Below are positions 7,079 through 15,973 of a stretch of 18,935 nt of DNA, piece by piece (within the stretch, counting starts at the first letter, position 1; each line of letters opens with the position of its first letter). Made by a program: the position numbers and the translations under genes. The notes beneath the pieces were generated by a model, which saw nothing but the letters and a program-made list of their open reading frames with translations, had not been told where the DNA came from and made no database searches. This DNA comes from DASZMJ01 sp035551935. Lineage in GTDB: Bacteria; Planctomycetota; Planctomycetia; Isosphaerales; Isosphaeraceae. Location of the stretch: contig DASZMJ010000354.1 of NCBI GenBank assembly GCA_035551935.1, positions 1 through 18,935 of the forward strand. Direction: 5' to 3'.

Positions 7079-8946
7079 CGGAGGTATTCGCGGTGCAGGG
7101 CGCGGTGCTCGTCGGGCTGGGCGGCGGGGTCGGTCTCGTCGAGCGCACCCTTGAGGTCGCGGACCCGCGCCCGCCAGTCGCGCTCGTCGATCCGGACGAG
7201 CACGCCGGCCAGGCGCTCGGCCCAGCTCGCCGGCCGCAGGCCCTCGGGCAGGCGCGACCGGTCGGCCGGCAGCAGCAGGCCCGCGGCCAGCGACCGCTCG
7301 GCCGGCCCGATCCGCGACGCGAGCTGGATGAACTCGGGGGCTTGCCCTTCACCATAGAGGTCGTAGCAAGCCTGCAAGATCCGCCGCAAGGGCGCGTCGC
7401 GGAGCGTTCCGGCGGCCACCCGCGACACCAGGGGACCGACCAACGTCGGCTCGTTCAGCACGGCCCGCACCAGCTCGCGGTCGAGCGGGTCGAGGCCCTC
7501 GGGCCGGATCGTTATATCTTCAGACACCATCGGGGCCGCCGCGGGTTCGGTCGCGGCGGTCGGGTTCGGGGTCGTGGTCGCCTTCTTGCCGAGGCGGCGG
7601 GCCTCGTCGCGACGGAGCTGCCGGAGCCGGGGACGAAGCTCGTCGACCGGCAGGCCGAGCCGCCGCGCCAGCTTGTCGAGCGCGACGCCCAGCTTGAGGC
7701 CGAGCCCCTCGCGGCCGACGGCCGGGACCTTCGCCAGCACGGCCAGCACCGACTCGGCGGCGCGACGGGCCTCCTCGGGCGAGTCGAGGTCGAACCGGGT
7801 CGTCGCCCGCTCGATGGCGAAATCGAGCGGGTCGACCGCCTGGTCGACCAGGCCTCGGAAGGCGTCGGCCCCCTCCTTCAGGAGGAAGTCGCAGGGGTCG
7901 AGGCCGTCGGGCAGGGTCAGGACGCGGGCGTCGATCTCGTGGCCGAGGAACAGCTCGAGGGCGCGGTCGGCGGCCTTCTGGCCGGCCTCGTCGCCGTCGA
8001 AGATCAGGACGACGCGGTCGGCCAGGCGGCGGAGGGCCAGGACGTGGTCGTCGCCCAGGGCGGTGCCCAGGGTGCCGACGACGTTGGCCACGCCGACCTG
8101 GTGGGCCGCGATCACGTCGGTGTAGCCTTCCACGACGGCCACCCACCCCGCCGACCGGCTGGCGGCGCGGGCCAGGTCGGCCGCATAAAGCGTACGTCGC
8201 TTCTGGAAGAGCGGTGTCTCGGGCGAGTTCAGGTATTTAGCGACGCGGCGACCGAGGCCGGCCAGCCGTTCCTCGGCCTCGGGCAAGATCCGCCCGCCGA
8301 AGCCGATGGGGCGGCCGCGGAGGTCGTGGATCGGGAAGATCAGGCGCCCGTGGAAGCGGTCGCGGATGGTGCCGGGCGACTCGGGGCTCCGGAGGATCAG
8401 GCCGACCCCTTCGAGCGCGGCCGTCGTGACGCCGTCGCGACGGGCGCGGGCCTGGAGCCAGCCGCGGTCCTCGGGGGCGAAGCCGAGCCGGAATCGGGCG
8501 ACGCTCTCGGCCGAGAGGCCCCGCGTTTGCACGTAGGCCCGCGCCGGGGCCGAGTCGCGCAAGGCCGCGGCGAAGGCCCCCTCCGCCCAGGCCGCCGCGG
8601 CCAGCAGGTCGCTCTTCGAGGGCCCCTTACGGGCCTCGCGGCGGTCGTCGGGGGTGTCGAGGGCCACTCCGGCCCGCTCGGCCAACATGCGCAACGCCTC
8701 GGGGAATTCCACCCGCTCGTAGGACCGGACGAAGTCGAAGACGTCGCCGCCCGCCCCGCAACTCCAGCACTTGAACGACTGGCGCTCGGGGTCGAGGATC
8801 AGCGACGGGTTGTGGTCGTCATGGAAGGGGCACAGCGCCTTGAACTTGGCGCCGCTCCGGTGCAGCGTCAGGTATTCGCCGACGAGTTGGACGATATCGA
8901 CGGCCTGCTTGATGGCGGCGAGGGTGGCTTCGGAGTGCTTGGGCAC
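7045..8946 (-). CDS. dnaG: DNA primase
   Basis: DnaG synthesises RNA primers for DNA replication at the fork, working with DnaB helicase. The 633-residue protein has the CHC2 zinc finger (Cys39, His42, Cys60, Cys63 in CPFHDDHNPS and CWSCGAGGD). The catalytic core includes KYLNSPET (237-244) and the Toprim residues Glu273 (VVEGYTD) and Asp317/Asp319 (FDGDEAG). The C-terminal region (about 455-633) should be the helicase-interaction domain. The frame is open up to 9381, but I chose GTG at 8946 because AGGAG sits 6 bases upstream, the N-terminus PKHSEATLAAIKQAVDIV fits the family, and the promoter lies between 9071 and 9098, inside the longer frame. It is followed by rpoD after 76 bases. The 3' end carries a tandem duplication. 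Confidence 0.96.
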   Translation of the reverse strand: MPKHSEATLAAIKQAVDIVQLVGEYLTLHRSGAKFKALCPFHDDHNPSLILDPERQSFKCWSCGAGGDVFDFVRSYERVEFPEALRMLAERAGVALDTPDDRREARKGPSKSDLLAAAAWAEGAFAAALRDSAPARAYVQTRGLSAESVARFRLGFAPEDRGWLQARARRDGVTTAALEGVGLILRSPESPGTIRDRFHGRLIFPIHDLRGRPIGFGGRILPEAEERLAGLGRRVAKYLNSPETPLFQKRRTLYAADLARAASRSAGWVAVVEGYTDVIAAHQVGVANVVGTLGTALGDDHVLALRRLADRVVLIFDGDEAGQKAADRALELFLGHEIDARVLTLPDGLDPCDFLLKEGADAFRGLVDQAVDPLDFAIERATTRFDLDSPEEARRAAESVLAVLAKVPAVGREGLGLKLGVALDKLARRLGLPVDELRPRLRQLRRDEARRLGKKATTTPNPTAATEPAAAPMVSEDITIRPEGLDPLDRELVRAVLNEPTLVGPLVSRVAAGTLRDAPLRRILQACYDLYGEGQAPEFIQLASRIGPAERSLAAGLLLPADRSRLPEGLRPASWAERLAGVLVRIDERDWRARVRDLKGALDETDPAAQPDEHRALHREYLRTLSQPPTPRH

Positions 8947-9070
8947 CGGGGGCTCCTGGATCGAGGATTCAGGCCCGGGTCCATGGTGCGGACGACCCGA
9001 GGCAGCCGGTGCCACGCCGGCCCCGCTCGGGTCGCCAATACCTTGCCCTTTCTTCGGCGGCTCGTGAGGA

Positions 9071-9098
9071 ATTATAGCCCGGGGCCGGGTCGCGTCAA
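9071..9098 (-). promoter_or_regulatory. Sigma-70 promoter for dnaG-rpoD (TTGACG-16-TATAAT)
   Basis: On the minus strand, TTGACG at 9098-9093 and a perfect TATAAT at 9076-9071 are separated by 16 bases, with a run of A's just upstream of the -35 (minus-strand reading of 9100-9105), resembling a short UP-like element. Predicted start near 9064, leaving a leader of about 118 bases. Same layout as the trx promoter. Confidence 0.8.
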
Positions 9099-9411
9099 GT
9101 TTTTTCAACCCGTCGGGCCCGCCCGCCTCGACGTTGTAACTCGGCACGATTTTCGCGTTTAGAACAAATGGCCGCGGTGCAAGTCCGCCGATCTCGCCCC
9201 GTTTCCCCCGCCCGCGTCGGTTGGCCCTTGACAACCGCAAACCCCGCCGTTCCAACCCATCCCGTCGTTTCATGAAGGTCCCGAGAGTGTCTCGCAAACC
9301 AGGTGTCCAAGTCAAGGGTGCGACCAGAACGTGTCGGCCCGCCGCGACGGCGGGGTGAGCGTCGGATTCGAGGTGCATCAACCCTCACCCCGGCGCTCTC
9401 CCGGGGGTTGG

Positions 9412-9465
9412 CCGGCCGTCCCTCCCCCGCGTAGCAGGCACGCTCCGCGGGGGTGGGACGGCCGG
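9412..9465. repeat. Large GC-rich palindrome downstream of htrA
   Basis: Arms 9412-9431 and 9446-9465 pair over 20 bp with a single T-T mismatch (9423/9454) around a 14-base loop. Outside them, CTCTCCCGGGGG (9397-9408) and CCCGGGGGAGAG (9472-9483) can extend the structure with a bulge. The loop contains GTAGCAGGCACGCTCC (9431-9446), a motif I recall, unverified, from interspersed planctomycete repeats. There is no T-run, so it is not a simple terminator, though it could slow polymerase or protect the htrA 3' end. Confidence 0.65.
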
Positions 9466-9516
9466 TCAGCTCCCGGGGGAGAGGGGGGAAGAGGGCGGCC
9501 TCGGGGCCGGCTCGCC

Positions 9517-11052
<1,536 letters not shown>

Positions 11053-11125
11053 CAGCATCGGCTCCTGCGGCGGGGGCGGCGGCGGGGTGCGGGCGCAGTT
11101 CGGGCGCGGGAGGACCCTGAAAAGC

Positions 11126-11554
11126 CTATGCCGATCGGGGCCCGAAATCAACGTCGGCGCCCGCCGGCCCGGGCCCGGCCGGCGGCGGCGGGAGCTGCGG
11201 CACCGGCGGCACGGTCTTGGTCACGACGCGGCCGGTGACGTAGGCGCAGCAGAAGGCGAACGTGAAAGCGATTCCCGAATGGATCAGCAAATCCTTGCCC
11301 TGGTAGCCGACGCCGACGCGGAGGCCGATGAAGAAGTAGACCCAGCCGAAGGCGGCGAACCCCTTCCAGAACATCTTGAACGGCCGGTGGCCGCGGCGGA
11401 ACTTGGCGCCGAGGCTGGCCAGGCAGAGCGCCGCCAGGAAGGCCGCGAAGGCGACCTCGCCCACGAGGTCGATGCTCTCGCGGAGGGCGAAGGCCGCGAC
11501 GGCGCAGGGGATGACCAGCACCATCATATCGGCGATCAGGAAGCGGAATCGCAT
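11126..11554 (-). CDS. Small membrane protein, function unknown
   Basis: The 142-residue product is not a family I recognise. Three or four hydrophobic segments are visible: about residues 5-23 (LIADMMVLVIPCAVAAFAL), 30-48, 65-80 and 90-108. A basic loop (GAKFRRGHRPFKMF) lies between the second and third. The tail after 112 is Pro/Gly-rich (VPPVPQLPPPPAGPGPAGAD) and probably disordered. ATG 11554 follows GGAGG with 8 bases spacing, a strong site that supports a real gene. It precedes htrA on the same strand and is divergent from asnB. A role with the membrane-anchored protease is possible from context only. Confidence 0.75.
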   Translation of the reverse strand: MRFRFLIADMMVLVIPCAVAAFALRESIDLVGEVAFAAFLAALCLASLGAKFRRGHRPFKMFWKGFAAFGWVYFFIGLRVGVGYQGKDLLIHSGIAFTFAFCCAYVTGRVVTKTVPPVPQLPPPPAGPGPAGADVDFGPRSA

Positions 11555-11752
11555 CGCGGGACGCCTCCGAGCGGGGCGGGGTCCACCACACCGACTCCCA
11601 TCGGTGCGACGGCCCGCCCTCCTCGACGGAATTCGGCGCCGAGGGGTGCGGGTCGCCCGGAAGGGGACGACGCGACGGCTTCTCGGGCCGTCGGGGATCG
11701 GTTAACGTGGATCGAAGGGCTTTGCGACGCCGCGAAGGGCCGGGAACACGAC
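11555..11752. promoter_or_regulatory. Divergent intergenic region, no clear promoter
   Basis: This 198-base region must drive asnB to the right and the membrane protein (and perhaps htrA) to the left. I see no convincing -35/-10 pair. A 7-bp hairpin, CGACGGC/GCCGTCG with a 7-base loop (11673-11693), lies about 60 bases before the asnB start. Confidence 0.4.
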
Positions 11753-13633
11753 ATGTGCGGGATTGCGGGGTTCGTCAACCGCGCGGGGGAGCCGGCCGAC
11801 CGGGCCGTCGTCGAGCGGATGACGGCGACGATCGCCCACCGCGGGCCGGACGGCGCGGGGTTCTACCTCGACGGCCCGGCCGCGCTCGGGCATCGCCGCC
11901 TGGCGATCATCGACCTCGACGGCGGCGCCCAGCCGATGGCCAACGAGGACGGCACCGTCTGGGTGACCTACAACGGCGAGCTCTACAACGAGCCCGCCCT
12001 CCGTTCCGAGCTGATCGCGAAGGGCCACCGCTTCCGCAACGTCAGCGACACCGAGGCCCTCGTCCACCTGTACGAGGAGGAAGGCCCCGACTTCGCCCGG
12101 CGGCTCAACGGCATGTTCGCGTTGGCGATCTGGGACGCCCGACGGCGCCGGCTCATCCTGGCGCGCGACCGGATGGGGCAGAAGCCGCTCTTCTTCGCCG
12201 AGACGGCCGGCGGCGGCATCGCCTTCGGCTCCGAGCCCAAGGCCGTCCTCGCCCACCCCGGCGTCGGCCGCCGGCTCGACCCGAAGGGCCTGGCGCGCTA
12301 CCTCTTCTATGAATACGTGCCCGCGCCCGACTCGATCTGGCAAGGGATGAAGAAGCTGCCCCGGGCGCACGTGCTCGTCTGGGAAGACGGCCGCTCGACG
12401 GTCTCCCGCTACTGGCAAGGTCCCCCGACGCTCGCCGACCCGCCGCCATTCGAGGAGGCGGCAGTACGGTTCTGGGACGACTTCCGTGGGGCGGTCGACC
12501 GGCACACCCGGGCGGACGTGCCGCTGGGTGTCTTCCTGTCGGGCGGCGTGGATTCGTCGAGCGTCGCCGCGGCCCTGACCGAGCTGCGGCCGGCCCGTGA
12601 GGTGCGGACCTTCTCGATCGGCTTCGAGGATCCGAGCTTCGACGAGAGCGCCCCCGCCCGGCTCGTCGCCATGCACCTCGGCACCGACCACCGCGAGCGG
12701 ACCTTCTCGGCCGAGACGGTGCTCGAACTCCTCCCCTCGGTCGCCGGCTGGCTCGACGAGCCCTTCGGCGACGCCTCGATCTTGCCGACGCACCTGCTCT
12801 GCCGCTTCGCCCGCGAGGAGGTCACCGTCGTCCTCGGCGGCGACGGCGCCGACGAACTCTTGGCCGGCTACCCGACCTTCGCCGCCGAGCGGGCCGCGCG
12901 GGTCTTCCGCCGCCTCCCCGGCCCGGCTCGGGCGCTGGCCGGGGCAGCGGTCGGGGCGTTGCCGGTGGACCATCGCAACCTGAGCCTCGACTTCAAGCTC
13001 AAGCAATTCCTCCGCGGCGCCGCCGAGCCCTCCCCGCTGGCGCATCAGCGCTGGCTCGGCTCGTTCTCCGGCGCCGAGATCGCCCGCCTGCTCGGCGACG
13101 CCGCCGCCCGCGACGTCGAGGCCGAGCACCTCGCCCGCGCCGCGGCCCTCGCCCCCGGCGCCGACCCGCTGACCCGCTCACTCGCCCTGTACCAGGACAC
13201 CTATCTCCCGGAAGACATCCTCACCAAGGTCGACCGCGCCAGCATGGCCCGGGGGCTTGAAGTCCGGGCGCCATTCCTGGACGCCGAACTGGTGGAGACG
13301 GTCCTGGCGTTGCCGGCACGCTACAAATACGGCCGAGGGCGGACGAAGCGGTTGCTCAAACGGGCCGCGGCCGGTAGGCTGCCCGCGGCGATCCTGGCTC
13401 GGCCCAAGAAGGGGTTCGGCATCCCGGTCGCCCGCTGGCTCCGCGGCCCGCTCGCCCCCTTGCTCGACGAGTACCTCGGCCCCGGCCCGCTCGCCCGCCA
13501 AGGTTTGCTCGACCCCGCCGAGGTCGCACGGCTCGTCCGCGAGCATCGTGAAGGGACCCGAGACCACCGCAAGCCGCTCTGGACCCTCCTGATCTTCCAG
13601 CTCTGGTGCCGGTCGTGGCTCGAAGCGGCATGA
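11753..13633 (+). CDS. asnB: Asparagine synthetase, glutamine-hydrolysing
   Basis: The 626-residue enzyme makes asparagine, or amidates a related carboxylate, from aspartate, glutamine and ATP. The N-terminal class II glutaminase starts MCGIAGF, so Cys2 becomes the nucleophile after Met removal. It also has GHRRLAIIDL (Arg49), YNGELYNE (Asn74, Glu76) and SDTE (Asp99). The synthetase half has the ATP PP-loop LSGGVDSS (262-269), LGGDGADELLAGY and, near 490-520, LPEDILTKVDRASMARGLEVRAPFLD. The start is fixed by the required MCG at 11753. The ribosome site is weak. A longer in-frame opening upstream lacks similarity. Relatives in sugar/exopolysaccharide clusters amidate other substrates, but no such genes are nearby. 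No strong terminator follows. Confidence 0.95.
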   Translation: MCGIAGFVNRAGEPADRAVVERMTATIAHRGPDGAGFYLDGPAALGHRRLAIIDLDGGAQPMANEDGTVWVTYNGELYNEPALRSELIAKGHRFRNVSDTEALVHLYEEEGPDFARRLNGMFALAIWDARRRRLILARDRMGQKPLFFAETAGGGIAFGSEPKAVLAHPGVGRRLDPKGLARYLFYEYVPAPDSIWQGMKKLPRAHVLVWEDGRSTVSRYWQGPPTLADPPPFEEAAVRFWDDFRGAVDRHTRADVPLGVFLSGGVDSSSVAAALTELRPAREVRTFSIGFEDPSFDESAPARLVAMHLGTDHRERTFSAETVLELLPSVAGWLDEPFGDASILPTHLLCRFAREEVTVVLGGDGADELLAGYPTFAAERAARVFRRLPGPARALAGAAVGALPVDHRNLSLDFKLKQFLRGAAEPSPLAHQRWLGSFSGAEIARLLGDAAARDVEAEHLARAAALAPGADPLTRSLALYQDTYLPEDILTKVDRASMARGLEVRAPFLDAELVETVLALPARYKYGRGRTKRLLKRAAAGRLPAAILARPKKGFGIPVARWLRGPLAPLLDEYLGPGPLARQGLLDPAEVARLVREHREGTRDHRKPLWTLLIFQLWCRSWLEAA

Positions 13634-13696
13634 AATGGAGAGGGCTCTTCGTGCTACAAGGATGCTATTGCGGACCTCCACCGGAGCATTCCGACG

Positions 13697-13924
13697 ATGA
13701 ACATCGCCCGAGATTCCTCGTATCCCCGATATCTCGAGAGAGAGGCCCGCGCCGAGGGCAAGGCAAGTGAGGCCCGGCGCCTGCTCCGCCTCATCGGCGA
13801 CAACCGTTTCGGCACGCCCGACGAGGAGACGGCACGGGCCATCGACGACATTGATCGACTTGAACAGATGTTCGTTCGTCTCTTGAACGTGACGGGCTGG
13901 GCCGAGTTGATGGCGACGGATTGA
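13697..13924 (+). pseudogene. Small ORF resembling the C-terminal tail of Rpn/PD-(D/E)XK-type proteins
   Basis: A 75-residue frame reads YLEREARAEGKASEARRLLR (10-29), then RFGTPDEETARAIDDI (37-52), DRLEQMFVRLLNVTGWAEL. From memory this matches the tail of the planctomycete Rpn/DUF4351-like families, where a Glu-Arg-Ala-Gly-rich helix precedes an RFG-P-DE module and a D-LE-LL segment ending in W-EL. The nuclease part is absent; the frame upstream is open only back to the asnB stop (21 codons) without recognisable family sequence. It could be a decayed remnant or a free-standing small gene. No clear ribosome site precedes the ATG. It lies between asnB and the phosphoesterase operon. Confidence 0.5.
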
Positions 13925-13968
13925 CGCCGCGAAATCGATCCAATCGACCCGCGGAGGCCGATTCCGAC

Positions 13969-13989
13969 ATGATTGAAATCATTCGATGA
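13969..13989 (+). CDS. Possible six-codon leader ORF coupled to the phosphoesterase gene
   Basis: ATG at 13969 encodes MIEIIR and stops at 13987-13989. GGAGG (13953-13957) is 11 bases ahead of this ATG but 28 bases ahead of the phosphoesterase ATG at 13986. The leader stop overlaps that ATG as ATGA. The first 14 bases form an inverted repeat, ATGATT-GA-AATCAT. This may be a translational coupling device or chance. Confidence 0.35.
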   Translation: MIEIIR

Positions 13990-14732
13990 GAATCCTGGTC
14001 GTCTCCGACATCCACGCGAACTGGCCGGCGCTGGCGGCGATCGACGAGCCGCACGAGGTCTGCCTCTGCCTGGGGGACCTGGTCGACTACGGCCCGGACC
14101 CGGCCGAGTGCGTGCGCTGGGCGATGCGGCACGCGCACCACGCCGTCCGCGGCAACCACGACCACGGCGTGGCGCAGGGGGTGGCCGTCTCGGGAGAGAA
14201 CGGCTATCGCTACCTGACGCGGGCGACCCGGCCGCTCATGTGGGAGGCGCTCGGGCCCGAGGAGCGGACGTACCTGCTGCGGCTGCCCTTGACCAAGCGG
14301 CTGGTGCTCGAGGGGAAGCGGTTCCTGCTCGTGCACGGCACGCCGCGCGACCCGCTCGACGAGTACCTCATGAAGGACCCGGCGACCTGGGCCAAGCGGG
14401 TCAAGGACGCCGAGGCCGACATCGTCTGTGTCGGCCACTCGCACCTCCAGTTCAACCTGCTGGTCGACGGCGTCGTCGTGCTCAACCCCGGCAGCGTCGG
14501 CCAGCCCCGCGACGGCGACCCGCGGGCCGCCTACGCGGTCATCGACGACGGCAAGATCGAGTTGAAGCGCGTGGCGTACCCGATCGACGAGACGATCGCC
14601 CGCATGGAGGCCGCGCCGGTGCCCGACCGCGCCAAGCGGCTCTTCGCCGAATCGCTCCGCCTCGGCCGACTGCCCATCCCCGCCCCCGGAGCCGACGGCG
14701 AACCCGAGTCGGCCCCGGAGCCCGAGGCATGA
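13986..14732 (+). CDS. Calcineurin-like metallophosphoesterase
   Basis: A 248-residue cytoplasmic phosphoesterase of the YfcE-like/Metallophos_2 type, expected to bind two metal ions. The motifs are SDIHAN (Asp8, His10), LGDLVDYG (Asp31), RGNHDHG (Asn57, His58), LLVHGTP (His117) and GHSHLQF (His151, His153), followed by NPGSVGQPR. All metal ligands are present. The substrate cannot be told from sequence; relatives cleave phosphodiesters or phosphoprotein/nucleotide substrates. The C-terminal 20 residues are Pro/Glu/Ala-rich. ATG 13986 starts directly with the typical MRILVVSDIH. Its own ribosome site is poor, see the leader ORF. The stop overlaps the MFS start as ATGA, so it is the first gene of a coupled operon. 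Confidence 0.92.
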   Translation: MRILVVSDIHANWPALAAIDEPHEVCLCLGDLVDYGPDPAECVRWAMRHAHHAVRGNHDHGVAQGVAVSGENGYRYLTRATRPLMWEALGPEERTYLLRLPLTKRLVLEGKRFLLVHGTPRDPLDEYLMKDPATWAKRVKDAEADIVCVGHSHLQFNLLVDGVVVLNPGSVGQPRDGDPRAAYAVIDDGKIELKRVAYPIDETIARMEAAPVPDRAKRLFAESLRLGRLPIPAPGADGEPESAPEPEA

Positions 14733-15973
14733 GCCGGCCCGACCGCCTCGACCCCCTCCACGTCGCCTTCTTCGCCTCGCTCTACGCGATCCAGGGGGTC
14801 GTGATCGCGTATTTCTTCAATTATAATCAGCTCTACATGGGCGCGGCCGGCGTGCCGATCGACCGGATCGGCCTGGTGCAGACGCTCGCGACCATCCCGT
14901 TCAGCCTGAAGTTCCTCGGCGGCATCCTCTCCGACCGCGTCGACTTCCTCGGCCTGGGGCACCGCAAGCCGTACATCGTCCTCGGCCTGCTGGCGCAGTC
15001 GGCGGGCCTGGTCGCCCTGACGGTGTTCCACCCGAAGACGCAGGCGATCGCGTTCCTGGCCTCGGCCGTGTTCGCCGTGTCGGGCCTGGCGCTCTACGAC
15101 ACGTGCTGCGACGGCATGGTCATCCTCGTCACCCCGACGCCGGACCGCGAGCGGGTGCAGGGCATCCTCGTCGCGGCGCGGTTCCTGGCGGCGATGGTCT
15201 GCTCGAAGCTCTTCGGCGCCTGGCTGCAGAAGACGGGCAACGGCCCCGGCCACGGCGACGGCGTGTTGTATGCCTGCGCGGCGATGGCCCTCGTGCCGCT
15301 GGCCCTGGCGGCCCTCGTCCCCGAGCCGACGAGGACGAAGGGGGCGTCGTTCGAGTGGGCCGCGCTCGGGGCCCTGATCCGACCCCGGGCGGTCGTGCTC
15401 CTCGCCTTCGGCCTGCTCTACGCGACGGTCGGCTACGGGGTCGAGATCAACCTGAGTCCCTATTATACAGGTGTCTGCCATTTCGGCTCGGACGACGTGG
15501 GCAACTTCGCCGCGGCGCGGTACGTCGGCCGGGCGGTCGGGGGGTTGCTGCTCCCGCTGGCGGTCCTGCGACTGGGACGGCCGGCGGTGCTGGCGATCGG
15601 CGTGCTGGCCCTGGCCGGGTCGAGCCTGGGGCAGCTCGCCGTGGGCGGGTCGGCGAGCGCGGCGTGCTGGGGCTTCGCCTTCGGGGCCGCCAACGGCTGG
15701 GACGACGCCCTCTTCGCCGTGCTGGCGATGGAGGCCAGCGACCCGAGGATGGCCGCCTCGACGTACGCCCTGTTCAACGCCGTGGGCAACCTCAGCGTCC
15801 TGGGCGGCTTCGCGTTCGCCAAGGTCGTCGAACGGTCGCACGGCGACTACGGGCCGGCCTTCCGGCTGGCGTGCGTCGCGGCCCTGGTCGCCCTGCCGAT
15901 GACGATCCCCCTGGCCCGTCCGGCGCCCAAGCGGCCCTCTCACGCGGAGCCCCTCGATGAGCTACTCGTCTGA
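14729..15973 (+). CDS. MFS transporter
   Basis: A 414-residue inner-membrane transporter with about 12 hydrophobic segments. The loop between helices 2 and 3 carries the MFS signature-like FLGGILSDRVDFLGLGHRKP (about 56-75). The overall pattern (start DPLHVAFFASLYAIQG, then IDRIGLVQTLATIPFSLKF) recalls the AmpG/BT1/PucC branch more than sugar carriers. The substrate is unknown. It begins at ATGA overlapping the phosphoesterase stop, with GGAG 9 bases upstream, and ends 17 bases inside the acyltransferase gene, so all three should be translated together. AT-rich codons cluster at 14810-14827 (YFFNYN) and 15461-15469 (YYT), in contrast to the GC-rich rest. Context suggests a lipid-related cargo, as with LplT, but this is inference. 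Confidence 0.9.
   Translation: MSRPDRLDPLHVAFFASLYAIQGVVIAYFFNYNQLYMGAAGVPIDRIGLVQTLATIPFSLKFLGGILSDRVDFLGLGHRKPYIVLGLLAQSAGLVALTVFHPKTQAIAFLASAVFAVSGLALYDTCCDGMVILVTPTPDRERVQGILVAARFLAAMVCSKLFGAWLQKTGNGPGHGDGVLYACAAMALVPLALAALVPEPTRTKGASFEWAALGALIRPRAVVLLAFGLLYATVGYGVEINLSPYYTGVCHFGSDDVGNFAAARYVGRAVGGLLLPLAVLRLGRPAVLAIGVLALAGSSLGQLAVGGSASAACWGFAFGAANGWDDALFAVLAMEASDPRMAASTYALFNAVGNLSVLGGFAFAKVVERSHGDYGPAFRLACVAALVALPMTIPLARPAPKRPSHAEPLDELLV

Larger units (their letters stand above)
8947..9516. other. Non-coding stretch between htrA and dnaG
   Basis: This 570-base stretch has no credible gene. On the dnaG side (8947-9064) it holds the predicted untranslated leader of about 118 bases, then the dnaG promoter (9071-9098). 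Bases 9100-9380 show no feature I can name apart from scattered short AT-rich tracts. Bases 9380-9500 hold a large GC-rich palindrome. Confidence 0.6.

Noticed and set aside
8947..9381. N-terminal extension of DnaG by 145 codons
   Set aside because: It contains the TTGACG-16-TATAAT promoter and has no similarity to primases; GTG 8946 has a ribosome site and gives the family N-terminus.
11087..11752. Upstream in-frame extension of the asparagine synthetase
   Set aside because: The class II glutaminase needs Cys directly after the initiator Met, which fixes the start at 11753.
14822..14827. TATAAT inside the MFS gene as a promoter
   Set aside because: No convincing -35 box is found at 16-18 bases upstream; kept only as part of the AT-rich codon observation.
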